A stretch of DNA of 64,000 nt from Hypholoma sublateritium FD-334 SS-4. Its lineage: Eukaryota > Basidiomycota > Agaricomycetes > Agaricales > Strophariaceae. The stretch covers positions 62,001-126,000 of the forward strand of contig KN817585.1 of NCBI GenBank assembly GCA_000827495.1, in the 5' to 3' direction. A program made the position numbers and the translations under genes. Of the stretch, positions 34,100-44,489 are shown in pieces. The notes under the pieces are model-generated. The model worked only from the letters and a program-made list of their open reading frames with translations, was not told the origin of the DNA and did no database searches. Positions within the stretch are counted from its first letter, which is position 1. Every line of letters starts with the position of its first letter.

Positions 34100-35970
34100 A
34101 TGTTTGCACCGTGTTTGTTTTGCCTCCTGTTGGCGTCGCTACCTGCCACTATCTTAGCCCGCCCCACGAGGACTGGTTGGTCTCACTCTACCATTTCACA
34201 ATCGACCGCAATCGCGACTACGAGTACGACGCCAGGTACCACCCAATCAACCGCATTACAGTCGACCGACACCGTTACCAGTAGTATCGTGGCAAGTAGC
34301 ACTCGATCGGCGGCTCCACAGACGACTAGCGCGGGATCCCAGCCTACCACCAATGTCACAGGCGAGTAAACCTGACCTTCGCACTTTTCGTTGAAGCTCA
34401 TTTTCGTTCTAGGTAACATCATTATGGCTGGATGGTATCCTGCTTGGCTAGGGGCTAGCTATCCCCCGGATCAAATTTCCTGGTCAAAGTACAACTCAAT
34501 GGCCTTCTCATTCGGGTACGCTTCTTCCTCTGCTAGAGACATTTTCTATACTTAGCCGTTCACAGAATTCCTACAGCAGATCCTAGTGTCATCACGCTTG
34601 ATGCGGACAGTCAGGCACTGTTACCCACTTTCGTTTCGGCAGCGAAGAAAAATGTGCTTTGAGTTGAGGTTGCCTCATATATCCATCGTTGCTGATCCAT
34701 CTTTCAGAATGTCAAGGCTTTCCTGTCGCTGGGTGGCTGGTCTGGATCTCAGTATTTCTCCCCGTGCATGGCGACGGACAGCAGCCGGACTGCTTTCGTG
34801 AACGCCATTGTGGGGCTTGTGCAGCAATATAGTCTCGACGGTATTGACTTTGAGTGAGTTTAGATATATTTTCATCCGATCGAGCCGTTACTAAAAACTA
34901 CTGGTTAGTTGGGAGTACCCTGGAAAGCAAGGCAATACCGCAAATCAAGTCTCGCTAGACGACTCGGCGAACTTCCTGGCGATGCTACAACAGCTGAAGG
35001 CAACCGATGTCGGCAGTAATCTGAAGATCTCTGCAGCAGTGACGTTGACGCCTTTCGTTGGTGCCGATGGCCAACCAATGTCGGACGTATCCGAGTTTGC
35101 AAAAGTTATTGACTTCATCGGTAAGCCCGTCCATTTTCCACAATGCGCATTTTCCGACCATGTATGGCGTCCGCAGAGATAATGGCATATGATATCTGGG
35201 GTTCCTGGTCTGCAGGAGTTGGACCCAATGCGCCCTTGTACGACAAATGCGCTACAAAACAGGCTGGCTCTGTCGAGACCGCAGTTGATAACTGGGCAAG
35301 CGCCAACTTCCCCAAGAACCAGGTCAGCAGAGCCTTGCCCATACGCTTATTTCATTCGATTAAATCTCGTACCAGATCGTTGTCGGAGTTCCATCTTACG
35401 GTCGTGGTTTCAGCGTGCCATCCAGCGAAAGCAATGATATTGGCAAATTCCCCACTTTCGACGTCTCGCAGACCCCTGCAGGAGATGAAGACACGTCCTC
35501 TACTCGTAAGAAACTATATTAATCGGAAAATCAATTTTACTCAGCCATATCTTTGATGTAGCCTCGTCGGCCAATTCTGGTCTTTTCGACTTTTCGGCTT
35601 TGGTTACACAAGGCTACCTGACCGCTACCGGTGAGGCTGCGTCGGGAGTTACATACGACTTCGATGACTGCTCACAAACGGTATGTATCATCCGAACGAA
35701 CTCAAAAAAGCGCCACAGATCTGACGACGCTGTTTTAATAGCCATTCATCTACAAGCAAAGTACAAACGTTATGATATCTTACGACGACGCCAGGAGCTT
35801 CGGTATGTCTCTCATACATTGCATATTATGAGTCACATGTACTGAGCGAATTATCAGCTTCAAAAGGAAGCTATATCAAAGATCAGTCGCTGGGCGGCTT
35901 CGCGATGTGGCATGTTCTCGGCGATTCAAATGATATCCTGTTGGATTCGATTCACAATGCAGTGCAATAA
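34100..35970 (+). CDS. GH18 chitinase, downstream copy with Ser/Thr-rich linker
   Basis: Exons: 34100-34361, 34413-34515, 34566-34653, 34708-34853, 34909-35120, 35177-35322, 35376-35505, 35562-35680, 35742-35802, 35858-35970; 459 residues. The signal peptide (FCLLLASLPATILA) is followed by about 65 residues of Ser/Thr, probably O-glycosylated, then the barrel starting IIMAGWYPAWLGA. The catalytic motif is DGIDFDWEYP (Glu 202), again split by an intron. EIMAYDIWGSW and GGFAMWHVLGD are present. Five consecutive exons (88, 146, 212, 146 bases, and the 61-base exon) have the same lengths as in the upstream copy, proving tandem duplication. Intron 1 begins GC (ACAG|GCGAGT), the only junction that keeps frame; this donor is unusual. 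There is one extra intron relative to the upstream copy. Confidence 0.92.
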
Positions 35971-36818
35971 TTGAAGTGAGCACAGTGGATATGGCTAGCC
36001 GCAAGGGCCTATTATTTCTGTCTGTACTTGTATCCGAATCCCTTCCGGTGTATTTTATCCATGTTGTAATAGTTGTATATGCATACTCTTTTTTTGTTTC
36101 AAGAATCTTTTCTAGTTTCGGATATCGCTCAATGCCACAGCCCTCGGTCAATGATCACTAGGCCTGTAAGATCTTAGATCATTCCCCGATTTAAATTGAT
36201 ATATTCACGTCGCGGAATTAACACGTCGCAGGTACAGTGGTACGCAATGCCATGCGAACGATATGCGTCGCATTCATGTAGGAACTGCAGTATTGAGCAA
36301 TGAGGAATCAAGTAATACATGTTATATATAGTCGCACAGCAGCCACAGTTTGTCATGTAAGCGCGACAACCAACGGCGGCGCCCAATAAATGATCAATCG
36401 ATCATTTACGCCGTTGTGTGCCACCTACCCCGCACTACGATGCGGTCCTTCGTTGAAACATAGAGTACTGATGTCAACCATCCTGATCGCGGCTGGGTGG
36501 TTCACATTGCACAACGCACATAGTGGCCAGTTTGACTTAAAAACCTTAAATGGAGTGCATATATGAAACCTGGGAGTCGTTCAAAGTCTTCACCCCCACC
36601 TACGTCCCACCTTCCCCCAGTCGCGCCAGGAGCAAGCAGTGCAGGTCACTGTAATGTGAGGAACATCTATTACATTGCTTCTGAAGCATGGCCACTTATC
36701 ATCTACAGTGATTTGGAGTCCAGATTGGCATTGTCGGTCCCAGGCGGTTCCTTCATTGACAGTAGAGTCTTACTGCATCCACTTCTTGAAACGGGTCACC
36801 CTCTACTACGACCTAACG
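35971..36818. other. Intergenic DNA
   Basis: AT-rich chitinase 3' region, then the upstream region of the next plus-strand gene. A plus-strand frame at 36563-36910 overlaps the start of that gene in another frame and has no motif. Confidence 0.45.
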
Positions 36819-37406
36819 ATGCGTCCCGATACCATGTCGATTTTATTTCTCTTTCTGGTCTCTCTGGTCTCGGCTGCGCCAATTACCACTGGGAACGAGT
36901 CTCACCTTGATACAGTCTTCTCCAATGGAATAATTTCAGGATCGTCACCGTACACGACACGATTTTCCACGCAAATCCCGTCTGTTCCGCTGAAGAAGAG
37001 ATTGCAGCAGAGGTTAAAAAAGGAGAAGAGACGAACGAAGCAGCTTTTTGGATGGATGTGGTCATATATTGAAGCAGCACAGGAGCGCGAACGGTGGGTG
37101 TCCTAGAATCGCTGCATTTTTTTAAACCAATCTTCATGCAGGGATGATATATATCTTCTGAGGGCTCTTGAGGATCCAGTATTCCTGGCGGCTTACTCCT
37201 CAGGGTCAAGTACTACCTCTGCTCAAAGAGTTACGGGGGATGAAAAGCTTGATGGAGTACTATCTCGAAGGGCATCCGCGGAGTTGTATGTTATTCTTCT
37301 CACTTTTGCCCTATTTGTTTTCTCACCTAGTTTATCAAGGACTGTTCGAGATATAGTCGAGCTTGCAAACTCAGTGCCTCAGAGCCGAACGCCTAAAATC
37401 TCCTAG
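36819..37406 (+). CDS. Small secretory or membrane-anchored protein of unknown function
   Basis: Two exons, 36819-37093 and 37142-37406, give 179 residues. The protein opens MRPDTMSILFLFLVSLVSAA, a good signal peptide; the second ATG at 36834 would also serve. A basic segment follows (KKRLQQRLKKEKRRTKQ), then after the splice an acidic patch, a Ser/Thr stretch and a second hydrophobic segment at about 140-156 (LYVILLTFALFVF). The predicted topology is a type I membrane protein or a short loop between two membrane segments. No family was recognised. Support comes from the signal peptide and the exact frame recovery across a GT-AG intron of 48 bases. Confidence 0.55.
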
Positions 37407-37936
37407 ATAATTTTGGCTGAAAGTTCGCTCGAAACCATTGTCCTTGTATTATATTGTTACTTGCAACTTGCTTGCAACCACTGCAAAACCAGTGTCAAGA
37501 CTGAGTGCAACGGCATAAGTATTCAGAATTATTACTGTACAATGGTTACTCCTGTATTTACAAGTCTATGCTCTATTAATCACAAGATCCAAGAGGGAAA
37601 GCTGTGTACTGCACCCTTTCTCCGACGGAATCCGAGTCACTGGCAGTTGACTGGCAGTGCGTAATAATATTTAGACGCCCGTGGACACCCGTAGCAAGGG
37701 GCCGTAATTAGTAATTCAAATTGCTCGAAACCGAGTAACATCACATGATCAGGCATCACAGTCAGTGAACTGAAGAAGAGAACTGAAGTAGACCGCAATT
37801 ACAGCCACCTCGATTGCCACGATTCAACTTTCACTGTAGAATTGCTCCAGTTTCCTGTAACGCGAATACTTCAAAACCGTACACCGTGAAGATATAATCC
37901 AGCGAAGAGAGATCTACTTTCGTCACTACCACAATA
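37407..37936. other. Intergenic DNA upstream of SWC5
   Basis: 530 bases without a supported gene. A plus-strand frame at 37413-37664 is Cys-rich by composition but has no start context or homology. Confidence 0.45.
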
Positions 37937-38882
37937 ATGTCTCCTCGAAAAGAAGATGTATCAGACTCAGAAGACGACGAAGATTACACTCCGCTAGAAG
38001 GAAAAGGTGCGTTTGATAGGTCTGAGTATCTCCTTTCAAATAACAACACGCCGTAGAGTCAGAAGACAGTGCATCTGAAGCAGAAAATCACGACGATTTC
38101 TCAACAGCTACGGAAAAGCCGGTGGACGAAGCGGAACGAAAACGGCAAGTTACGATGTCATACATTTAGTCCGTTCATTCATATCGAGAAAAAGTGAAAG
38201 GGATGCTCTATGGTCAACATTCCAAGAATCTGTCAGACAGCCCGAGGCGCGGACTGAGCAGCAAACTCAACCGCCAAAGATGGTCAAAATTGAACGAAAA
38301 TACTTGTTCGCTGGGAAAGAAGTTTTGTGAGGGGGGTACTGCGGAGGAATTGGATATAGCTGATGTTGGCCTCTAAACAGAGAAGTGGTTGATGTTCCAG
38401 AAGATTCCCAAGATGCGAAAAAGTGGCCTCTATGGATTGACCACGAGAAGCATGGACCTACGGATTTGCCGTTCTCCTCACCAGAGGATGCCACAGATAC
38501 AGCGGTGTTTGAAAAAACTCATGAGGGTAGATCTATGCAAAAATTATGTGTCGATACGACGCGATCCACTTCTGACCCCGTTCCACCCCCAGTTCCCAAA
38601 CTGCAAATGAGGCGAGCAGGACCACGAAAATCTAAAATTACCCTCGCCCCTCTTCCGGGATCCACCAAAGCCAAAAAGATGACGACACTAGACAAATCTG
38701 CCATGGATTGGAAGTCTCATCTCCAGACGGAAACAGTAGCTGGATCCTCGGTCGCGGATGAACTGACCGCAAATCGCAAAAGTGGAGGATACTTGGAAAA
38801 AGTCGAATTCCTCAAGCGCGTAGGAGAGCGGAAAGATGAAACACTAGAATCCTTGAAGAGCAGCAAGCGTCGTAGGCTCTAG
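37937..38882 (+). CDS. swc5: SWR1-complex subunit Swc5, BCNT/CFDP1 family
   Basis: Swc5 is needed for the SWR1 complex to exchange histone H2A for H2A.Z in nucleosomes. Exons: 37937-38006, 38057-38144, 38189-38326, 38381-38882; 265 residues in phase. The N-terminus is the acidic histone-binding region (SDSEDDEDYTPLEGK, ESEDSASEAENHDD). The middle has the DALW-F-x2-S element (ERDALWSTFQESV). The C-terminal BCNT-C domain is intact: DWKSHLQTETV, VADELTANRKSGGYLEKVEF and LKRVGERKDETLE. Intron 2 has a GC donor (AAAACG|GCAAGT), required to join RKR to KSERDALW. The C-terminal domain makes the assignment firm. Confidence 0.93.
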
Positions 38883-39257
38883 GTCTTCATCTCTCATAAA
38901 GCAGTCGCCCATAACTGGATAAGCATCTTTTTCTATGCCGTCTCATACTGATAGCTTCTCAACTGGTATGTGCGATGTATACTCTTTGTTGTATTCTATG
39001 CAACTCTCAGATCTCCATCCGACCCATTAATGACTCGACCTTACACTGGATTTTTTGCTTGATTCACCAGGCATGTGTGTATAGGTGTGTATCCGCCTAC
39101 CATTTTGGATCAGCTTCCCTCCTCAGACTAGTTTGCAAACAAATATTTTTGTGATCTTGAATACCGGGCTGAACCGCAATTCTTCGATTCGACTCCATGA
39201 AATACTTTCATTTCTATCTTGTTGAATGTATGTGAATATATCAACTTCGTATCACTG
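38883..39257. other. Convergent 3' region between SWC5 and the oxidoreductase
   Basis: 375 bases between two converging stop codons, T-rich on the plus strand; expected to contain both polyadenylation regions. Nothing else is visible. Confidence 0.5.
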
Positions 39258-40206
39258 CTAATTGATCCACTGCTCGCGATTCTTTTGGATGTACTCTCCC
39301 ACGGTCCTTTTCCCAACAAACTTCTTGTCGACGCTGACGTTAAAGAGTTCCTCTTCGACCTGGTCTGCTATCTTGCCTTCCATATCTGAAAGAACAGCAG
39401 CGTATTCTTCAGGTAGACCATAGCTTGTGTAGATGTTCTTCATCTCCTCCACGGTATGCTTTACGTGAGTGATTTTCCTCCCGACCGCTGCGCTCAACAA
39501 TGCCGCGACCTTCAACTTAGCATCAGTAATTGTATACAAGGTCATTTTCGAAAAGCCAAACCTCGTCATGGCTGAGCAACTCGGGACCAAAGACTAGCAG
39601 GTCTTTATTGAGGCTCGGCTCTGCCGTCAATGCTTGGAATGCCGCTTCAGCAATGTCCTCGGTCGATACAAATGCCAGGCGGCCGCTCTGCGAAGCCGAA
39701 AAGGTCTGGCTGTGGTCCCGAATGCTGGTCAGAAGGCTGGCACCGAAGTTCTCTGATGCATAGATCAACGACTTGTCGGGGGTGACAAGAAAGAAAGACG
39801 ACGCACGTTGGAACCAAGTTGGCCGAAGGACCGCGTACTCGACCCCGCTGTCAATTAGGTGCTGGTGGATCTCTCCTAGAGGCAGCTTGCCTGCCTCGAT
39901 TTGGCTCGCGCTTAATAGTACGAAGCGCTTGACCCCTTTCGTTCGTGCGAAATCAACGAAGGCATTCACATGTGCCGTCTCAGGCCCAAACATCGCGACG
40001 ACGATGTAGACGCGATCGATGCTGGAATCGGCGATGAATGGATTCTCGAAGGTGGCGGGATCGAGCCAGTTGAACACCACGGCCTTGAATGGTTCTGGGG
40101 CCTTGCCAGCGCGCGATGCGACAAGAATTGGGAGATTCGCAGCGTGAAGACGCTTCGCCAGTACGGAGCTCGTCTTTCCTGATCCGCCTGTGATGAGGAT
40201 TGTCAT
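39258..40206 (-). CDS. NmrA/EasG-like NAD(P)-binding oxidoreductase, copy 1
   Basis: Atypical short-chain dehydrogenase of the NmrA-like group, resembling festuclavine-dehydrogenase (EasG/FgaFS)-type proteins that reduce imines or related substrates; the substrate here is unknown. Exons (minus): 40206-39807, 39752-39562, 39515-39258; 282 residues. The Rossmann start is MTILITGGSGKTSSVLAKRL. RFVLLSASQIEAG and VEYAVLRPTWFQQNFG follow, the latter only formed when the 54-base intron 39806-39753 is removed. That intron is a multiple of three and free of stops, so a naive reading would keep it as 18 extra residues. GT-AG ends and the identical position in the neighbour support splicing. It is the downstream member of a tandem pair. 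Confidence 0.85.
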
Positions 40207-40610
40207 GATGGCAAGTAAACTTAGTTAGAGGGTGAGTTGGGTTGCAGGTATACTCTAGAAAGCGCTGTATTGCGCTTTATATATTCAACTGCAAGCCAAG
40301 ATATTTTTGAATTCTGTTGAGCTGATCAATCGTAATTTCCAATCATCCAGCTTGCTTACTTTTGCATTGTGATCAGGGCGTTTTTAGGTCCCGCTAGACA
40401 AATACGCATTATGTAGTATTATTTTAATTTCATTGAGACTTCGTCCAAACCTAGAGACTTGGACGCCGGCAGACTGCTTTGAGGACGGCTCTGCCGTTTT
40501 TGCAACTATTTGTGCCATATATTGCACAAGCATGGCGTCAACGCAACGATATTATGACCAATATCTCCTTGATGGCTGAATAATCGAAGCCAATATACTT
40601 TATCTACACA
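40207..40610. other. Region between the two oxidoreductase genes
   Basis: 404 bases holding the promoter of copy 1 and the 3' end of copy 2. No further gene was seen. Confidence 0.5.
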
Positions 40611-41568
40611 CTACTTGATCCACAGGTCCTTATTTGCCTGAAAGTAATCAACCAAACTGTGCGTCCCGACGAATATACCTGGTAGCTTGGCAGCTGCCTC
40701 TTCACTCCCATTGGCGTACTTGCTTTGAATGAATGCCAGCATCTCAGCATACTTTGCTTCCATCCCGATATTCTTCAGACGCTGGGTGTATTCCTCTGGC
40801 GACAAGTCTTCGTGCGTTATCTTTCGACCAAGGACATTGCTCAAAATTTCTGCTGCCTGACAACGGAGAATAAATGAATTTATTTTGGTAAACTGTTCTA
40901 GGAAATCTATGCGTACCTCGTCCATGGAATAGAGCTGAGGTCCCACGACAATGGGATCTCTCAAATTCGGACTCTTCTCGGCAACCAGTGCAGTGAACGC
41001 TGCTTGCGCGACGTCTTCGACCGAAACAAAGGCGGACTTGCCACCTCCGGACGCGCTGAAAACGCTATCGAACATGTTGATGGTGGGGCGAAAAGCTACC
41101 CCGAAGTTTTCTAGTGGAAAAATTGTTTGATTGTGAGTGAGAATTCCCTTCTGGCTGCGTCTTCGTACCAGTAAATGTGGTTGGACGCAAAACGTAATAA
41201 TCGACCCCACGACGTGCAAGATACTCGTGCACCTTTCCATGCACCATATCTCCTGCTTCAAGCGCACTGGAGCTGACGTAGACAAATCGTTTGACTCCTT
41301 TTGTGATGGCAAGCTCCACGAAAGGCTTGAGGTAGACAAGTGGGTCAGACACTGCAGGCTGGATGAGAAACACTTTGTCGATGGCTGAAACGACATCGAA
41401 AGGTGCCTCGTAGGTCTTCCCATCGAACCAATCGAATTTAACCGCTTTGTGAGGCTCGTCAAACGATCCAGAGCGTGTAGCTAGGAGAATGGGTTGTTTG
41501 GCGGCGTGCAAGCGTTTGATGAGGCATCTCCCAACCCTGCCTGTTGCGCCTGTAACGAGAATTGTCAT
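40611..41568 (-). CDS. NmrA/EasG-like NAD(P)-binding oxidoreductase, copy 2
   Basis: Paralogue of the neighbour, same strand. Exons (minus): 41568-41169, 41110-40917, 40856-40611; 279 residues. The first exon is 400 bases in both copies. It starts MTILVTGATGRVGRCLIKRL with the Gly-rich nucleotide-binding loop intact (TGATGRVG), which is closer to consensus than copy 1 (TGGSGKTS). Later blocks are VKRFVYVSSSALEAGD, LRPTTFTENFGVAF and SAFVSVEDVAQAAF. The intron at 41168-41111 (58 bases) explains what looks like a frameshift in the middle of the gene. Differences in the cofactor loop and around the RPT-F motif suggest a different substrate or cofactor preference from copy 1; that is inference. 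Confidence 0.85.
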
Positions 41569-42180
41569 GGTAAGAGGATGGTCTGATGAGAAATTGGGGT
41601 ACGAACTACATAGCTTTCTTATTTATATGTATTCGATCTGACTCGCTGGAAGCGATCGAGATTGACAGACATTGCAAGTACCCTACGGCGTAAGCTCGAT
41701 TGGAGCTCGTCTATGATGCCCCTGGAATTCGTACCCACTGGCAGCTGCTTGGATTTTCCGATTATGAGATCAACTTTATCAATTCGGGTGCGACCTTTCC
41801 GCCAGATTGTTATCAAATAATGACTCAGCAGGACTCAGCAGGTGCCGAGGCCATGAAACTAATTTAGCCATTTAACTTCCGTTATTTCGCTTATTTCTCG
41901 TGAAATAGTATTCGATCTTTATTTTAGTACTCTAGTATAGAAATTTTACAGTCCCTCCAACCCGGATCCCTGAAGTCGAATACCTTGTTCGATTTCAATT
42001 GTACCCACCTTTTCCAGCCAATAGCCCTTCTTTTTAAACTATTTTCCCGGTCGTGGAGGTACAATGGAGAATCCCACGCCATCAATATCCCATATGTAGG
42101 CATATATATGCCATAAACGGAAAGGGACAATGATTTTCACCTTATTCCGGCTCTCCGATATGCTGTTGACAACTCCATCG
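41569..42180. other. Intergenic DNA upstream of tRNA-Asp
   Basis: No gene recognised. The region includes the promoter of the minus-strand oxidoreductase and AT-rich DNA near 41870-41945. Confidence 0.45.
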
Positions 42181-42278
42181 TCTTTGCTAGTATATCGGTT
42201 AGTACACGCGCCTGTCATATTGTATGCAATCAGTGCAATTGTCCGCGCGAAAGCTGGGTTCGACTCCCAGGCAGAGAG
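42181..42278 (+). tRNA. tRNA-Asp (GUC) with a 26-base intron
   Basis: Folds as a full cloverleaf. Acceptor arms TCTTTGC (42181-42187) and GCAGAGA (42271-42277) pair, with discriminator G at 42278. The anticodon stem CGCGC (42207-42211) pairs with GCGCG (42245-42249), and the anticodon GTC is at 42214-42216. The T arm is CTGGG-TTCGACT-CCCAG. An intron of 26 bases (42218-42243) sits one base 3' of the anticodon, the canonical position. The mature length is 72, like the second copy at 50225-50306. A T-rich stretch right after the gene (TCTTTTTTC, 42280-42288) is the Pol III terminator. Confidence 0.92.
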
Positions 42279-42279
42279 G

Positions 42280-42288
42280 TCTTTTTTC
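42280..42288 (+). terminator. RNA polymerase III poly-T terminator of tRNA-Asp
   Basis: Run of six T just after the discriminator base, which is what Pol III needs to stop. Confidence 0.7.
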
Positions 42289-42299
42289 TATGACAAACC

Positions 42300-42485
42300 A
42301 ACTGGCACTACAGTGCTGACTCCTGAGGCCTGAGCGCTGGGCCCTGGCGGCTGAGGCTTGAGCACTGGTGACTGAAGTACTGAAGTCTGACTCTCTGAGC
42401 AGTGAGTAGTGAGTACTTGAGTGCGCACTGCGCACCGCAGCCGGCAGTCGCTGCTCGCAATTGAGTTTCCACCGCGCAGTGCTGA
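42300..42485. repeat. Degenerate short tandem repeat
   Basis: Loose repetition of 6-12 base units of the type CTGA(C/G)..., GAGCACTG and GTGAGTA from about 42307 to 42485. It lies directly after the tRNA gene. Copies are too diverged to define one consensus by eye. Confidence 0.4.
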
Positions 42486-42993
42486 AGACTCGCGAGTCGC
42501 GGGCCACATATTGGCCGGCCGCAACTAGAGTCTGGCGGACGCCGGATACAAATTCCTCGATCTATATGTACATTGCATACTTAGTTTTGGATAATGACCA
42601 TACCGAGTCAAGATGTCACCTCATTGGCCTCGTCTTTTATCAAGAAACACATCACGGAAATCTCCAGCAGACAGACTATAGCTGATGCAATTACCTTGAA
42701 AGTACCCACAATTCTCTCCCAGTGTGAAATTTCCAATTGCAAGAACTATAAAGTTGCGAGACTAGTTCTGAGGTGATACATATTTATGATACAATCTGAG
42801 CAAGTATACTTCTACAATACAACACCGAGACTGTCTATCTCGTCCTTAAATATCGAAAAATAGTAGTAAGATCATATCTAATGCTTTATGCATTCCCCTC
42901 GTCTCTTTCCATAGGCACAGTGTCAGTGTCAGTGTCGTTGTTCTGTCCCGTTAGACTTTCAGGACGTGTTTTAATCTAGCGCAGTGGAAAGTT

Positions 42994-44489
42994 CTATGGG
43001 CTCAACGAGGGACAAAAATCGGGTGTTTCTCCTACCTCAATGTGGGACATTGGTATTCCATCAGGCCATACTTGTCGCACTACTGTTCGCCCAATCCGGA
43101 TTTCTCTTGGATCAAGAGTGCTTTTCCCGGTCACCGTATCAAAGCGATACTCTTCGTCTGCGATGGGCGGAGGTCCACCGACAGCATTGGGTCTATTATT
43201 AAAAGTCGCCATTATGGTGATCGAGTACAATTTTGCGATTGAAATTGCTGGAACCACGAAGTATATTCCAACGGTCTCTATTTGTTTTCGAAACCCCACA
43301 AATAGGACTACACTGGCAACAGAAGCCGTTGCTGAGATCAAATGTGAACTTAGCTAGGAGAATAAAATTTACACCTTGCACGTACATACCTGTGACAGTG
43401 CCCGTTTCTATTGTGAGGCGGATGATACGATCCACAAGTAGGTCTGTTCTCCGGAAGCCTGTTGGCGCTTTCGATAACTAGATCGTACATGTTATCCATG
43501 CCAGACAGCAGTGAAATATTTTCGCGTAACACGACTTACAAAACATGTAAGCGTTATGGCAATGATTATGTCGCATGCAGCCCCTAGTCCGTTCCAAAGC
43601 TTGAAATATCAATAATCTTAAAATCAGCTTTCTTGGTCATAAGAGTAGCATGGTTATAGCTTACACCGCAAGCGTAATCCAAAGACGACAGGCCAGGAAT
43701 CGAGTTCAGTACCTTGGAGAGAGACTTTGCCTCAAACATCTTTGCACCAAATGTAATTGCAGCAGAAGCGCTACACAATGCCAGCTAGGGATGAATTTCA
43801 AATGAATTTATGACTCTCAGGTAGTGAAAGGCAGTTCGATCAGTACTCACAATTGCAATTGAGCCTGCAATCAACCAGGAGCGAGTTATTCGGAAAATGC
43901 GATAGGAGAATATAAGGTGGCATATCAGCCCGACTGAAGCCAATTTCAGTAAAGTGCACCAATAGTAGCAAGGAGGATGCCATTACTGATTCCACCCATA
44001 ATGGGTATTGTGAGAGGAATGAGATGAAATTTATCGACAGCCTGGAAACTTCCGAACCCATTTATGAACAAATCATAAATGTCTCGAGTTGCCAGTCCAA
44101 CGTGCAAGGTTTCCAGAATCCATATCGAATAAACGAGAAGCTTTCTGGTTATAGGGTCGTTTGGGAAACTGAGGTAGTAATTATCTGTAACAGCGTGCGG
44201 TATGGGATTGTCAATGCCAACCCAAAACAAAGACGAAAAACTCACAAACTTGCACGCTTAAGATACCGTGTAGCCCCCAAGTAAAAAGAGATCCTAATTG
44301 CTGAATAATTTATGTAAGAACGGTGATAAATGTGTACTGGTAAGGCTACCCACAAGGGCACTCAGCCTAAAGTCGTAGGAGTCGTTGCATATCACTGTTA
44401 GAAAAACGCTACATAGTATCGAAAAGGCTAACTCACGCGGAGTGAAATTCTCTCAGATTGGGACCACCATCTGTATTAGTGCTGTTCAT
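42994..44489 (-). CDS. DUF6534-type seven-transmembrane protein
   Basis: Belongs to the large Agaricomycete family of integral membrane proteins with a C-terminal DUF6534 domain; function unknown. Exons (minus): 44489-44437, 44366-44354, 44300-44246, 44184-43987, 43933-43851, 43784-43665, 43599-43540, 43477-43390, 43331-42994; 335 residues, all in phase. Family landmarks are LHGILSVQVYNYYLSFPND, VYSIWILETLHVGL, INGFGSFQAV, a YRIFRITRSW loop, CDIIIAITLTCF, then GFRRTDLLVDRIIRLTIETG and AKLYSITIMATFNNRP, the DUF6534 core. About seven hydrophobic segments are visible. Exon 2 is only 13 bases and is needed to restore the frame. A last intron at 43033-42992 with a different C-terminus is an alternative. 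Confidence 0.8.

Noticed and set aside
41150..41170. Apparent frameshift in oxidoreductase copy 2
   Set aside because: A 58-base GT-AG intron at 41168-41111 restores the frame and the conserved ENFG motif, at the same position as an intron in copy 1.
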